From an uncultured Pseudomonadales bacterium (GTDB lineage: Bacteria; Pseudomonadota; Gammaproteobacteria; Pseudomonadales; Pseudohongiellaceae), in NCBI GenBank assembly GCA_949372635.1, contig CASIAB010000007.1, positions 1-64,000 on the forward strand: a DNA stretch of 64,000 nucleotides, in the 5' to 3' direction. The notes beneath the pieces were generated by a model, which was not told the DNA's origin, did no database searches, and saw only the letters and a program-made list of their open reading frames with translations. Positions 32,607 through 41,165 of this stretch are shown here, in pieces. Both the position numbers and the translations under genes were made by a program. The first letter of the stretch is position 1; every line of letters starts with the position of its first letter.

Positions 32607-34613
32607 CTAATATCCCGTTCCTGGCATAACTTCGAAACTTGAATTGAATGTAACCAGCACGGATGAGAGCTGAAGTAGAACTGCCTGATTACCTGTCACC
32701 ATTCCTACCCCCGCCTGCAACTGTGATGCGAGTGTCTCCTGCCCCATGATAACCGTCTCAAGGTCACTCCGATTCATGGTTATGGTTACGTCAGCGTCGT
32801 CAGACAAATAGCCTTCAATATTGGTAAGCGTGCCGCCACTCATTTCCACGACAAAATTTTGCTGCGTATCCGGCGAGCTAAAGTTGATCGTAAAATCCGT
32901 TCCATCAGCGAGACCGCTATCGACCCTGGTCGCGACCGCATCCCACCATTGAGTAGTGGTCATAGCTCTAGCTAGGCTAGGGGTCGTGCCGCGGGGAGCT
33001 GCCACAGCCAGGGCGCCGTTTCTGAGCTCCTGCGCCGAAGAGAGAAAGACGTTACGCATACTCGCGCTCTCATACTGATAGCCGAGTTGCTCGAAGACGG
33101 AGGCAAGCAAGTCTTTGGCTTCGCTATTGTCTGGCTGTGCATAAACTAGCTTGTTAAGAATTTCCATGGCCAAGCGATACTCCCCTTCATCATGCAAGGC
33201 CTGCCCTCGAAAAATAATTTCTTTAGCGCCCCCCATCATCTCCACGTACAGAGGTGCAGAGTCTGCAGGTGAGAGAGGAACAAGTGTTGCAGGGTTGCCA
33301 TCCCAGTAACCAAGATAACGATTCAACACAGCACGAGAATTATGAGACTCGGAGCCATGATACTGTCGCGCACTCCACTGCTGTGCGAGACTAGCTGGTA
33401 CCTTGTACTCGTTATGAATCTCGTTGATCGTCACACCCTGGTTAGCCAGATTCAAAACCTGATTGTTTAAATTCGCATACGCATCACGCTGTGTGCGCAT
33501 AACCTGCTGGATCCGTTCATTCCCCCAACGTGGCCAGTTGTGAGAAGAAACCAAGACCTCGGCATCCTGACCAAATCGATACAACGCCTCATTGATCTGC
33601 TTTGACCATTGCAGCGCATCTCTCACCAATGCTCCTCGCAGGGTATAGACATTGTGTATCGTGGCCGTAATATTTTCCGCAGCCCAGAAAACTTTTTGAT
33701 CTGGAAACCAAGTATTCATCTCTGCCGGAGCCTCGGTGCCAGGTGTATTCTGAAAAACCATGCGCACACCATCAATAGTGTGTTCTTCATAGCTATCTTC
33801 GATAATCAAAGTGGGCGCAATCAGTCCCGTTGTTCCTGCTGCCAGCGCTTTGCCAATTGCAGAGTCAACTTGACCAAAGGGCCCGGAAGGAATACCGCGC
33901 CCATACTGCAAGCCTGCACGCCGTGACATTGCATTGCCTGCATACACATTCTCGGCGATCGCCTCTTCCATAAATCCCGATGGCGAAATGACTTGCACCG
34001 CGCCCGACTGCACGTCCTGCTCGCTGATCACTCCGCGAACACCGCCGAAATGATCGATATGCGAATGAGAGTAGACGACTGCCCGCACTGGCAGTTCGCC
34101 TAGTTTTTCGTTCGCAAGACGCAGCGCTGCCGCTGCTGTCTGCGAGGTAAGTAGCACATCAAATAAAATCCAACCCGAATCGCCTCTAACTATAGTCATA
34201 TTAGCTAGATCAAATCCACGCACCTGATAAATAAAATCGGGAACCACCTCATAGAGGCCAAAATTCATATTCAGAGTTGCTTGTCGCTGCAACGATGGAT
34301 GAATGCTATCAAAGTCCAATTCTTCAAGAAGAAAGTCATAGCGCGTCATATCCCAAACGACTCGACCGTTTTCGGCAAGGATTTGTCTCGAGCCTGGCTC
34401 CGCTATGAAACCGCGCTGAGATTCCTCGAAGTCACGCTGATCTTCAAAGGGTAGACTATTACGAAGTTCACTCTGTAGCTGCGAAGTAAAGCTACTTGGT
34501 TCCGACCCCTTTGCATTGAAGTGATCCTGCGCAAAGGCACTGCAAGCAAATACTGTGAGAATAAATCCAAGGGCTGATATTTTAGCGCGACGAGAATCGC
34601 ATAAAAAAAGCAT
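32607..34613 (-). CDS. Secreted alkyl sulfatase (SdsA1-like, metallo-beta-lactamase fold)
   Basis: The 668-residue protein has a signal peptide (cut near AFAQD) and a zinc site HxHxDH at H183, H185, D187 and H188 ('YSHSHIDHFGGVRG'). It also has 'PGTEAPAEMNTWFPDQKVFWAAE', 'LVSSHNWPRWGNERI' and a C-terminal SCP2-like domain ('TINFSSPDTQQNFVVEMSGGTL'). This is the full domain order of SdsA1-type enzymes, which hydrolyse primary alkyl sulfates such as dodecyl sulfate. It is 52 bases upstream of the arylsulfatase-type gene on the same strand, so two different sulfatase chemistries sit together. Confidence 0.92.
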   Translation of the reverse strand: MLFLCDSRRAKISALGFILTVFACSAFAQDHFNAKGSEPSSFTSQLQSELRNSLPFEDQRDFEESQRGFIAEPGSRQILAENGRVVWDMTRYDFLLEELDFDSIHPSLQRQATLNMNFGLYEVVPDFIYQVRGFDLANMTIVRGDSGWILFDVLLTSQTAAAALRLANEKLGELPVRAVVYSHSHIDHFGGVRGVISEQDVQSGAVQVISPSGFMEEAIAENVYAGNAMSRRAGLQYGRGIPSGPFGQVDSAIGKALAAGTTGLIAPTLIIEDSYEEHTIDGVRMVFQNTPGTEAPAEMNTWFPDQKVFWAAENITATIHNVYTLRGALVRDALQWSKQINEALYRFGQDAEVLVSSHNWPRWGNERIQQVMRTQRDAYANLNNQVLNLANQGVTINEIHNEYKVPASLAQQWSARQYHGSESHNSRAVLNRYLGYWDGNPATLVPLSPADSAPLYVEMMGGAKEIIFRGQALHDEGEYRLAMEILNKLVYAQPDNSEAKDLLASVFEQLGYQYESASMRNVFLSSAQELRNGALAVAAPRGTTPSLARAMTTTQWWDAVATRVDSGLADGTDFTINFSSPDTQQNFVVEMSGGTLTNIEGYLSDDADVTITMNRSDLETVIMGQETLASQLQAGVGMVTGNQAVLLQLSSVLVTFNSSFEVMPGTGY

Positions 34614-34664
34614 GGGTGTTCCCCTTATTTTTTAAATTTTTCTACTATTTACAGTAAGAATGAA

Positions 34665-34698
34665 AAAAGCCAAGAGGCTTTGAAATCTCTTGGCTTTT
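34665..34698 (-). terminator. Rho-independent terminator of the TPR-protein gene
   Basis: Read on the minus strand, an 8-bp GC-containing stem (GCCAAGAG with CTCTTGGC) extended by A-T pairs closes a 10-base loop and is followed by six T residues. It lies about 75 bases past the stop of the upstream minus-strand TPR gene. The flanking A tract gives it some bidirectional character, but nothing converges on it from the plus strand. Confidence 0.85.
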
Positions 34699-34771
34699 AT
34701 ATAGCTTCAGTGACTTTGGCATATCCGAAAATTCTAAAAACTACTTCGATACTGCCTAGCAACCATTACGA

Positions 34772-36439
34772 CTAGAAACGTGAGCGTGTGACCTCAACAT
34801 CTGCATTGCGAAAGAAAGACTGAAATTGCCTTTCGACTATGATCGCCTCTTGAATCTTACCCTGAGCTTCCAAAGCCTGAAAAAGACCGAACGTACTCCA
34901 ACCATTTTGTTGATTCGAAATTAGATCTTTTCGATATACTTCTTCTGCTTCTGCTGCACGGCCAGCATCTAAAAGTACTGCACCTAGATAAAGACGCATG
35001 GATTGAGACCAATCTGGCGGCTCAGTATAGTTAAGCGTGTCTTGTAATTGAATTGCGACATTATAATGAACGATAGCAGCATCGAGATTACCTTTAGCTT
35101 CTTCGATTTCACCATGTAGCGCGTGGCTGGCAAGATTAAGAACGTGAGATGCTGGAGTTGGTCCAACACCAGTGTCGTCAACACCATCTGCTTTCATCTG
35201 CGCCTGAACATTCGCTAGTTCATTTTCAGCTAGTTCCATATGACCCTTCGCAACATGCGCACTGCCTTTAACATAGCTCCACATACCATCTAGGTATGGC
35301 GTACCACTATGACTTTGCTCTGCGTTATGAAGTTTATCGTATTTACCAAACACCTTATCAACAACCCAGGAGTGTGCGACTCGCTTCTCTCCTCTTCTAA
35401 CCGCTGCAGCGGCATCACCAACACCGTCGGCACCACGCTGCGCTGCAGCCGATGACTCAGCATAATTGCCTTGTAGCATATTGGCATACCTTACGAAGTC
35501 TAGTGCGTGTGGCGCATGGGCTTTATGTGATAGGCCATAAGTACCAATATTTGGGAAATTTGTGTCTCCCCAAATTTCAGCGAACTGCAGATCTACAATC
35601 TGCGACCTTTCATTGATATCGATCGCTTTCTCATACTCGCCGACACGAAGATAGATGTGCCCTGGCATATGCACCATATGCCCTGAGATTGGCACGGTAC
35701 CTTCAAGTTTCTGTGCTGCCGGCATGGCAAGCTCAGGTTGGGAGGATGCTTCCATCAGGTGGATATAAAGGTGGTTAGCTCCTGGGTGATCATGCTCAGA
35801 GCGCATTGCAGATTCAAGGGCCGCTTGCGCCTCCGCTGTACCACCTTTCGCAAGGCCGTTCTCGTCCCAATAATCCCAGCGTGTCGTATTCATATAAGAC
35901 TCGCCGAAAATTGTGGCGATGTCAGCATCGTCTGGATACTTGTCATGCAAGCTGCGCATGGCATCAACGAAAGCGAAGTCTCTTTCTACCGTATCGGGAA
36001 TAGCATCCTTGTTATAGAGAACGAAAAGCGCATTAATCATGTCGCGCTCGCGCTCGCTGCCATTATTAGCCAGAGCAAGTGCGCGGCGGATCGCTGCAAG
36101 GCCGGCGCCATTTGGATCGTCAGGGAGGCTCTGATAACGGCTGTTTGGATTCGGACCAGCTGCGTGAGCTAGGCCGAAGTGAGGCATGGGGCTATCTGGG
36201 TCCAGACGTGCCGCTTCCTGATAGGAAGCGATTGACTCTGGGAAGTAGAAGCTCCATGCCATTCTGATGCCCTGATCAAAAAATGCCTGGGCTTCTGCCG
36301 AATCGGTGGTGATTGGCCGGCTATAGGTTCCGCCGCCTGGGACCATGACAGCTAGAGCCTCGTCGCTTTGGGCCATCAAATTTAGCTGTGGTACGAGTAG
36401 TAAGGCTGCAACTGCAACCGATGTGAATAATTTCCGCAT
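34772..36439 (-). CDS. Secreted tetratricopeptide-repeat protein
   Basis: The 555-residue protein has a signal peptide (about 1-23, cut near LMAQS). Scattered TPR-like helical pairs follow, for example 'AFFDQGIRMAWSFYFPESIASYQEAARLDPDSPMPHFGLAHA' near the start and 'GNLDAAIVHYNVAIQLQDTL' near the end. A conserved histidine-rich core 'HPGANHLYIHLMEAS' and 'SGHMVHMPGHIYLRVGEYEKA' is typical of a family of exported proteins of unknown function often seen in environmental bacteria. The histidines could bind metal. It is monocistronic with its own terminator. Confidence 0.8.
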   Translation of the reverse strand: MRKLFTSVAVAALLLVPQLNLMAQSDEALAVMVPGGGTYSRPITTDSAEAQAFFDQGIRMAWSFYFPESIASYQEAARLDPDSPMPHFGLAHAAGPNPNSRYQSLPDDPNGAGLAAIRRALALANNGSERERDMINALFVLYNKDAIPDTVERDFAFVDAMRSLHDKYPDDADIATIFGESYMNTTRWDYWDENGLAKGGTAEAQAALESAMRSEHDHPGANHLYIHLMEASSQPELAMPAAQKLEGTVPISGHMVHMPGHIYLRVGEYEKAIDINERSQIVDLQFAEIWGDTNFPNIGTYGLSHKAHAPHALDFVRYANMLQGNYAESSAAAQRGADGVGDAAAAVRRGEKRVAHSWVVDKVFGKYDKLHNAEQSHSGTPYLDGMWSYVKGSAHVAKGHMELAENELANVQAQMKADGVDDTGVGPTPASHVLNLASHALHGEIEEAKGNLDAAIVHYNVAIQLQDTLNYTEPPDWSQSMRLYLGAVLLDAGRAAEAEEVYRKDLISNQQNGWSTFGLFQALEAQGKIQEAIIVERQFQSFFRNADVEVTRSRF

Positions 36440-36695
36440 AAAATTAAACCTCTTTAACTTACTGATTTATCTGTTTTATTTGTAAAAATTTGTGCTTCTA
36501 ACATTAAATGTTTTCTCTACTATTCAGCCGTCATAGAATAGAAAAGCAAGACCTAAAACTGGTACAGAGTATACCCCATTGATTCGCAACATATAGCGGC
36601 CCATAGGGCAGTGTATGCGACATATTGCCGCGATATTATATTATTTTAGGGGTCAGATTCACGCAAATACTGATCTAGATTAGAAGAGAGAAACT

Positions 36696-37322
36696 ATGAG
36701 TAAGCTTGTCCTAGATGTATTCACTGACTACGTCTGACCCTGGTGTTATCTCAGTACCGTGAGTATTGAAAGGCTAAAGCAGAATTACCCTGTCACGATC
36801 CGCTGGATTCATTTCCCACTGCACCCTGAAACGCCTCCGGAAGGAAAATCACTGGCGGAGTTGTTTGCCGGCCGTGATCTCACTCCTATGCGCGAGCGAA
36901 TGAAAGCACTAATGGCTGAAGCTGGGCTAGAATACGGCGAACGCACACATACTTTTAATAGTCGACACGCACAGGAACTTGGCAAGTGGGCGGACAGCAA
37001 ACCTGGTGGCGAAGCGATACATGATGCGCTGTATCGGGCCTACTTTGCGGACAACAAGAATATAGGCGATGTCGAAGAGTTAGTTGGGATTGCCGAGGCT
37101 GTGGGTTTGGATGGGCATGAGGCACGACGCATAATCATTGAGCGCGGATATAAGGAAGCCGTCGATAAAGACTGGCAGCGATCTCGTGAGGCTGGTGTCA
37201 AGGGTGTGCCGACGTTTTATGGCAATGACCTAGTTGTTGTTGGTTGCCAACCCTATGAGACCTTAGAGAAGTTTGTGTTACACCTAATAGAAATGAATTC
37301 AAATCAGAATGAGGCCGGATAA
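36696..37322 (+). CDS. DsbA/FrnE-like thiol oxidoreductase with UGA at the first redox Cys (possible selenoprotein)
   Basis: ATG 36696, behind AAGAGAG, opens 'MSKLVLDVFTDYV', then TGA (36735-36737), then 'PWCYLSTVSIERLKQNYP'. The family motif at this point is CPWC, so UGA replaces exactly the nucleophilic cysteine. The frame is then undisturbed to TAA 37322 (208 codons) and keeps the helical insertion and the cis-Pro loop 'GVKGVPTFYGN'. Either UGA is read as selenocysteine (UPWC) or a point mutation broke the gene and a GTG at 36759 gives a truncated form without the active site. That GTG has no ribosome binding site. A short hairpin lies at the right distance downstream. FrnE-like proteins are cytoplasmic disulfide oxidoreductases or HCCA-isomerase relatives. 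No selA, selB, selC or selD is in the window. Confidence 0.6.
36750..36763 (+). promoter_or_regulatory. Possible bacterial SECIS-like hairpin
   Basis: CTCA (36750-36753) can pair with TGAG (36760-36763), closing a six-base loop GTACCG. The loop starts with G and begins 16 bases after the TGA. These values just meet the commonly used bacterial SECIS criteria (loop 16-37 bases after UGA, upper stem of at least four pairs, G among the first two loop bases). The stem is minimal, so this is suggestive only. Confidence 0.3.
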
Positions 37323-37987
37323 TGTCTACTAGAACTGCGCTAGTAACTTGCTGCGATAGATATATGGGCAAGGCGATCAGAGAGAAGTTTGAAGAGCTTG
37401 GTATCAAAGTGATCGTCGGTCCATCATTGATGCACAACGAGCAGGACGTCAACGAACTAGTGGCCAACGCGGGTGACATCGATATCCTCGTTGCTAATCT
37501 TGCCGAGCCATCGATGACGGGACCGGTGCAGGACATCGACAATGAAAATTGGAATCTATTATTCGATTCGCTAGTTCATCCGCTAATGTATCTTGTGCGT
37601 GCGGTCACGCCGCAGATGTTAAAGAGAAAGTCCGGGAAAATTATCGCGGTAACGAGTGCCGCGCCGCTGCGCGGCATCCCAAATAATGCAGCCTATTGTG
37701 CAGCACGTGGTGCACAGAACGGTTTCATCAAAGCGGTTGGGCTAGAGTTGGCACGAAGCAATATTCAGGTAAATGCGATCGCGCAGAATTACATCAACAA
37801 TAATACTTACTATCCAGATGATATTATCGAGAATGAAAAATTTCTAGAGCACGTAAAACGTAACGTCCCTACTAACAAAATAGGTGCGGCAAGCGAAACT
37901 GCACAACTTGCTGCCTACCTTTCGCGTGAAGACTGCAGACACATGGTAGGACAGATAATTCCTTTGGCGGGTGGCTGGACTACCTAA
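37322..37987 (+). CDS. Halohydrin dehalogenase-type SDR protein
   Basis: This 221-residue protein has the short-chain dehydrogenase fold but lacks the NAD-binding TGxxxGxG. Instead it has T9-x4-Y14-x-G16 ('TCCDRYMG') and a catalytic S112-x12-Y125-x3-R129, with Arg in place of the SDR Lys. These two motifs define halohydrin dehalogenases (HheA-G), which convert vicinal haloalcohols to epoxides and can open epoxides with small anions. The halide-site pair Asn156-Tyr157 ('AQNYINNN') matches HheC Asn176-Tyr177, although the preceding Pro is Gln. The closing 'VGQIIPLAGGWTT' is as in the family. The length is at the short end. Its ATG overlaps the preceding stop (TAATG), so it is coupled to the DsbA-like gene. 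Confidence 0.75.
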   Translation: MSTRTALVTCCDRYMGKAIREKFEELGIKVIVGPSLMHNEQDVNELVANAGDIDILVANLAEPSMTGPVQDIDNENWNLLFDSLVHPLMYLVRAVTPQMLKRKSGKIIAVTSAAPLRGIPNNAAYCAARGAQNGFIKAVGLELARSNIQVNAIAQNYINNNTYYPDDIIENEKFLEHVKRNVPTNKIGAASETAQLAAYLSREDCRHMVGQIIPLAGGWTT

Positions 37988-37998
37988 ACAAGTTTACT

Positions 37999-39213
37999 CT
38001 AAGCGCTTGGACCAGCTACGACACCGCTATCATGTAGCTTACCAATCTCACTCCCCGAAAGACCGAGTGTAAGCTCTAGTATTTCATCGGTATGCTGACC
38101 GAGTATGGGTGCAGGTGTCACTGAAATGTTTCCGAGACCTTCAAAATTTAGTGGGTTTGATGGCATTAGATACTCTCCGATACCCGGCTGCTCTACTTTT
38201 TCGAACAACGGATTGTCGACGCTGCAATCACTATCGGTCTGAACAAGTTGCTGTATCGTTTGATATGGTCCCCAGCATACAGAAGCCTGATCGAGTTCTT
38301 CGTGCACAGTGGACGAATCTCGTTGGCCGAACCAAGGCTGGAAGAGTCCCTTCAATTTTTCGCGCGCCTTGAAACGATCGCCCTCATTGCTAAAGTTGAG
38401 ATCTAGACTCGCTTCCAGCTCTGTTACCTGTATCTGGGTCTCCGTGACTCGCAATATTGCTTTCCACTGATTTGAACTGACTCCAACTATCATTACGCGC
38501 TTACCATCCTTACACGTAAAGTCATGGCCGAAGCTACCGAATACATGATTGCCAACAGGCTTACGGGCCTCCTTATTTACTTCTGCTTCAGCTAGATATC
38601 CAAGATGCCCCATAGTCGCCAGAGCGACGTCGGCTAGCGCAAGTCGTATAAATTGCCCTTGGCCATTAATTCTTCTGTGCCGTTCGGCTGCAAGCAAGCC
38701 TAAAGCGATGTGTTGACCCGCTATAACATCCCAGGCTGGAAACGGATTATTAACCGGGCTCTCGCCATCTCCACTAAGAAACGGCAACCCCACTTTACTG
38801 TTAACAGTGTAATCCAGTGCACTTCCACCATGGCGATCGCCAGTTAGATTGAGATAAATGAGATCCTGACGTCTTGCACGCAGTACAGTGTCAGAAAGCC
38901 AACCCTTGGCGGGGAAATTTGTAAGAAAAATACCTGCATCTTCACCATCAGCACAGATGAGTCGCGTGACAAGCTCCTTTCCCTCAGGTTTGCGGAAATC
39001 AACGGCGAAGGAGCGCTTACCTTTGTTTAAGCTGTGCCAGTAAAGGCTCTTGCCTTTGTCAGTGACTGGCCAGCGACGATAGTCGATGCCGCCCCCGATC
39101 TGATCAAAGCGAATAACGTCCGCTCCAAGTTGTGCCAAAGTCATACCGCCAGAGGGTGCTGCTATGAAAGCACTCCCTTCAACTATACGCATTCCACTTA
39201 GTAAGGCTTGCAA
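37999..39213 (-). CDS. mct: 2-methylfumaryl-CoA isomerase (mesaconyl-CoA C1-C4 CoA transferase)
   Basis: The start is TTG 39211-39213 behind GGAG, giving MQALLSGMRIVEGSAF, which matches the known enzyme's N-terminus. The 404-residue class III CoA-transferase shares long ordered motifs with Chloroflexus Mct: 'GGMTLAQLGADVIRFD', 'GGGIDYRRWPVTDKGKSL', 'LNKGKRSFAVD', 'FLTNFPAKGWLSD', 'ALGLLAAERHRRINGQGQ', 'WGPYQTIQQLV' and 'EQPGIGEYLMPSNPLNF'. Mct moves CoA within mesaconyl-CoA from C1 to C4, leading to citramalyl-CoA and then pyruvate plus acetyl-CoA. The neighbouring gene makes mesaconyl-C1-CoA if correctly identified. The hydratase (meh) and lyase (mcl) are not in the window. Confidence 0.85.
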   Translation of the reverse strand: MQALLSGMRIVEGSAFIAAPSGGMTLAQLGADVIRFDQIGGGIDYRRWPVTDKGKSLYWHSLNKGKRSFAVDFRKPEGKELVTRLICADGEDAGIFLTNFPAKGWLSDTVLRARRQDLIYLNLTGDRHGGSALDYTVNSKVGLPFLSGDGESPVNNPFPAWDVIAGQHIALGLLAAERHRRINGQGQFIRLALADVALATMGHLGYLAEAEVNKEARKPVGNHVFGSFGHDFTCKDGKRVMIVGVSSNQWKAILRVTETQIQVTELEASLDLNFSNEGDRFKAREKLKGLFQPWFGQRDSSTVHEELDQASVCWGPYQTIQQLVQTDSDCSVDNPLFEKVEQPGIGEYLMPSNPLNFEGLGNISVTPAPILGQHTDEILELTLGLSGSEIGKLHDSGVVAGPSA

Positions 39214-39335
39214 GTTTACTCCACAATTTTTTCGAGTTGATTTTATTTGGGATTATTATCGTCTAGTATATTCGACTAAATATCAGTTCCCTATTGATCT
39301 TATGAGTCGACTGAAATTAATTTTGACCAAGAGTC

Positions 39336-40997
39336 TCACATCGATTTTTCGATTAATTCTCGAGCAACAACTTTTATTGCCAGAACCTCTTCCGCTCCCT
39401 CAAATATAGAGAGCACCCGCGCGTCCAAAAAAAGGCGACTTACCGCCGACTCCTCTGCATAGCCCATGCCCCCATGAATTTGCAACGCTTCACGGCATAG
39501 CATCTCAGCAGCACGACAACTAAACAATTTCACAAGGCTAGCCTCCATCTGACCGACACCATCATCCATTAATTCCGCTACTGCATAGCTAAATTGCCGC
39601 GCTGCTGTAAGTGTCGCCAGCAGCCTAGCCAATTTAATCTGTGTGAGTTGATAATCTGCGATTATGCTGCCGAATACTTTCCTGTCTTTTGCATAGGAGA
39701 GCGCACGCTCAAATGCAGCCTGCATCAAACCGGTCGCACGAGCAGCTGTCTGAATTCTTCCACCGGCGAAGCCCGCCATGGTGAAGTAAAACCCCTTCCC
39801 TTCGCCCGCTTCCTCGCCAACGAGATTTTCCGCAGGAACGAGAAAGTCTTCGAAAAATAAATCATAGGAATGCATGCCACGATAGCCGATGGTTGCAATA
39901 GCCTTCCCAGTTAAGGAACCGCCACCTGACTGCATATGATTGAAATCATGACCACTGAAGGACGGTTTTTCTACCAGAAACAAACTAAGTCCTTTATAAC
40001 CTAGCGAAGAGTCCTTGTTACTGCGCGCCAATACGACAAGCAATTCAGACTTCCCTGCAAAGGTGCACCATGTCTTGCTGCCGTTAAGCAGCCATCCGTT
40101 CTCGACTGGCGTTGCTTTAAGAGAAACCGCAGCGACATCAGAGCCGGCATTAGGCTCGGTGATAGAAATCGCACAGAGCGTTTCCCCTGACGCAAGCAGA
40201 GGAAGCCATTTCTGTTGCTGCTGCTCGGTTCCACCACTAAGCAGCGCACGTGCTGCGATTTCCGGCCTCGTTATCAAACTACCTGCTGCGCCGAGGGAGC
40301 CTCGGGATAGTTCTTCTGTCACAACGATCATGCTAAGGCTATCCGCGCAATCATCTGGCTGGAGTCCACCGAATCGTTCCGGTATACAAGTACCGAAACA
40401 ACCCAGTTCTGCTGCGCCTTGGAGAATCTCGTCAGGGATATCTTCATCAAAGCGATGGACTTGTTCAGCAAGCGGCATCACCACTTCATTGGTAAAACGG
40501 TAAAATGTTTCCCGTACGAGTTCCTTTTCTTCACTCAGCATTGAAGGCAGGCGCTGAATATCGTTTCCAGCTATTTCACTGCCAAGGTTCGACAGAAATT
40601 CTGAACTCGCATAAGTGTCTAGCAGCACCCTATAAGTAGCACTCACATGAATGTCCAATAGCTTTGCTCTATCTAGACCGATGTCTGTTGCCCTAGCGAC
40701 TAGGCGGTTTAGAACTGCTTGAAAAGTCTCTGCACAAAAGCTCAGCGCAAGCTGCTGTGTGAATTTTTGTGTAGTTGATTTCTGCGCGTAATCAATAAAG
40801 GCCGCTGCGGCAGAAAGCTCTGCCATGCAGAATGCTAATTCGTAGCTGGAAAGCTGCCAGTCATCTAATAGATTCCCATCATAGTTTCCATCTCTGGAAC
40901 ATTCCCCCTTTATATAAGAACAAGCAGTCATCACCTGCAGTTTCAATTCGGCTAGTTCGGTATTTGCTTCTTCAAGATGTCCGGAGAATGATGTCAT
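39336..40997 (-). CDS. mcd: Acyl-CoA dehydrogenase, probably (2S)-methylsuccinyl-CoA dehydrogenase
   Basis: The 553-residue protein is a flavin-dependent acyl-CoA dehydrogenase with an N-terminal helical extension of about 165 residues, the distinctive length of methylsuccinyl-CoA dehydrogenase. The core shows 'FGTCIPERFGGLQPDD', 'VVTEELSRGSLGAAGSLITRPEIAA', 'AISITEPNAGSDVAAVSLKA', 'RIQTAARATGLMQAAFE', 'YAKDRKVFGSII', 'QIHGGMGYAEES' and 'SIFEGAEEVLA', with the catalytic Glu in FEG. Mcd oxidises (2S)-methylsuccinyl-CoA to mesaconyl-C1-CoA in the ethylmalonyl-CoA pathway. The adjacent mct uses that product. A different branched acyl-CoA as substrate remains possible. Confidence 0.7.
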   Translation of the reverse strand: MTSFSGHLEEANTELAELKLQVMTACSYIKGECSRDGNYDGNLLDDWQLSSYELAFCMAELSAAAAFIDYAQKSTTQKFTQQLALSFCAETFQAVLNRLVARATDIGLDRAKLLDIHVSATYRVLLDTYASSEFLSNLGSEIAGNDIQRLPSMLSEEKELVRETFYRFTNEVVMPLAEQVHRFDEDIPDEILQGAAELGCFGTCIPERFGGLQPDDCADSLSMIVVTEELSRGSLGAAGSLITRPEIAARALLSGGTEQQQQKWLPLLASGETLCAISITEPNAGSDVAAVSLKATPVENGWLLNGSKTWCTFAGKSELLVVLARSNKDSSLGYKGLSLFLVEKPSFSGHDFNHMQSGGGSLTGKAIATIGYRGMHSYDLFFEDFLVPAENLVGEEAGEGKGFYFTMAGFAGGRIQTAARATGLMQAAFERALSYAKDRKVFGSIIADYQLTQIKLARLLATLTAARQFSYAVAELMDDGVGQMEASLVKLFSCRAAEMLCREALQIHGGMGYAEESAVSRLFLDARVLSIFEGAEEVLAIKVVARELIEKSM

Positions 40998-41165
40998 TTA
41001 TATAGCTCAAGTTTTCAGCTTAATAAACTGAATGTCGAAGAGTTGAGAATTTTATTCGATATCGTCTACAATTGCGTTCTATGTTCCTTTGAAGAAAACA
41101 CAGATAAAGATTGATTAAATTAGAGGCAATGATGATACAAAAAACTAAGGTTGGCTAGAGCCTCA

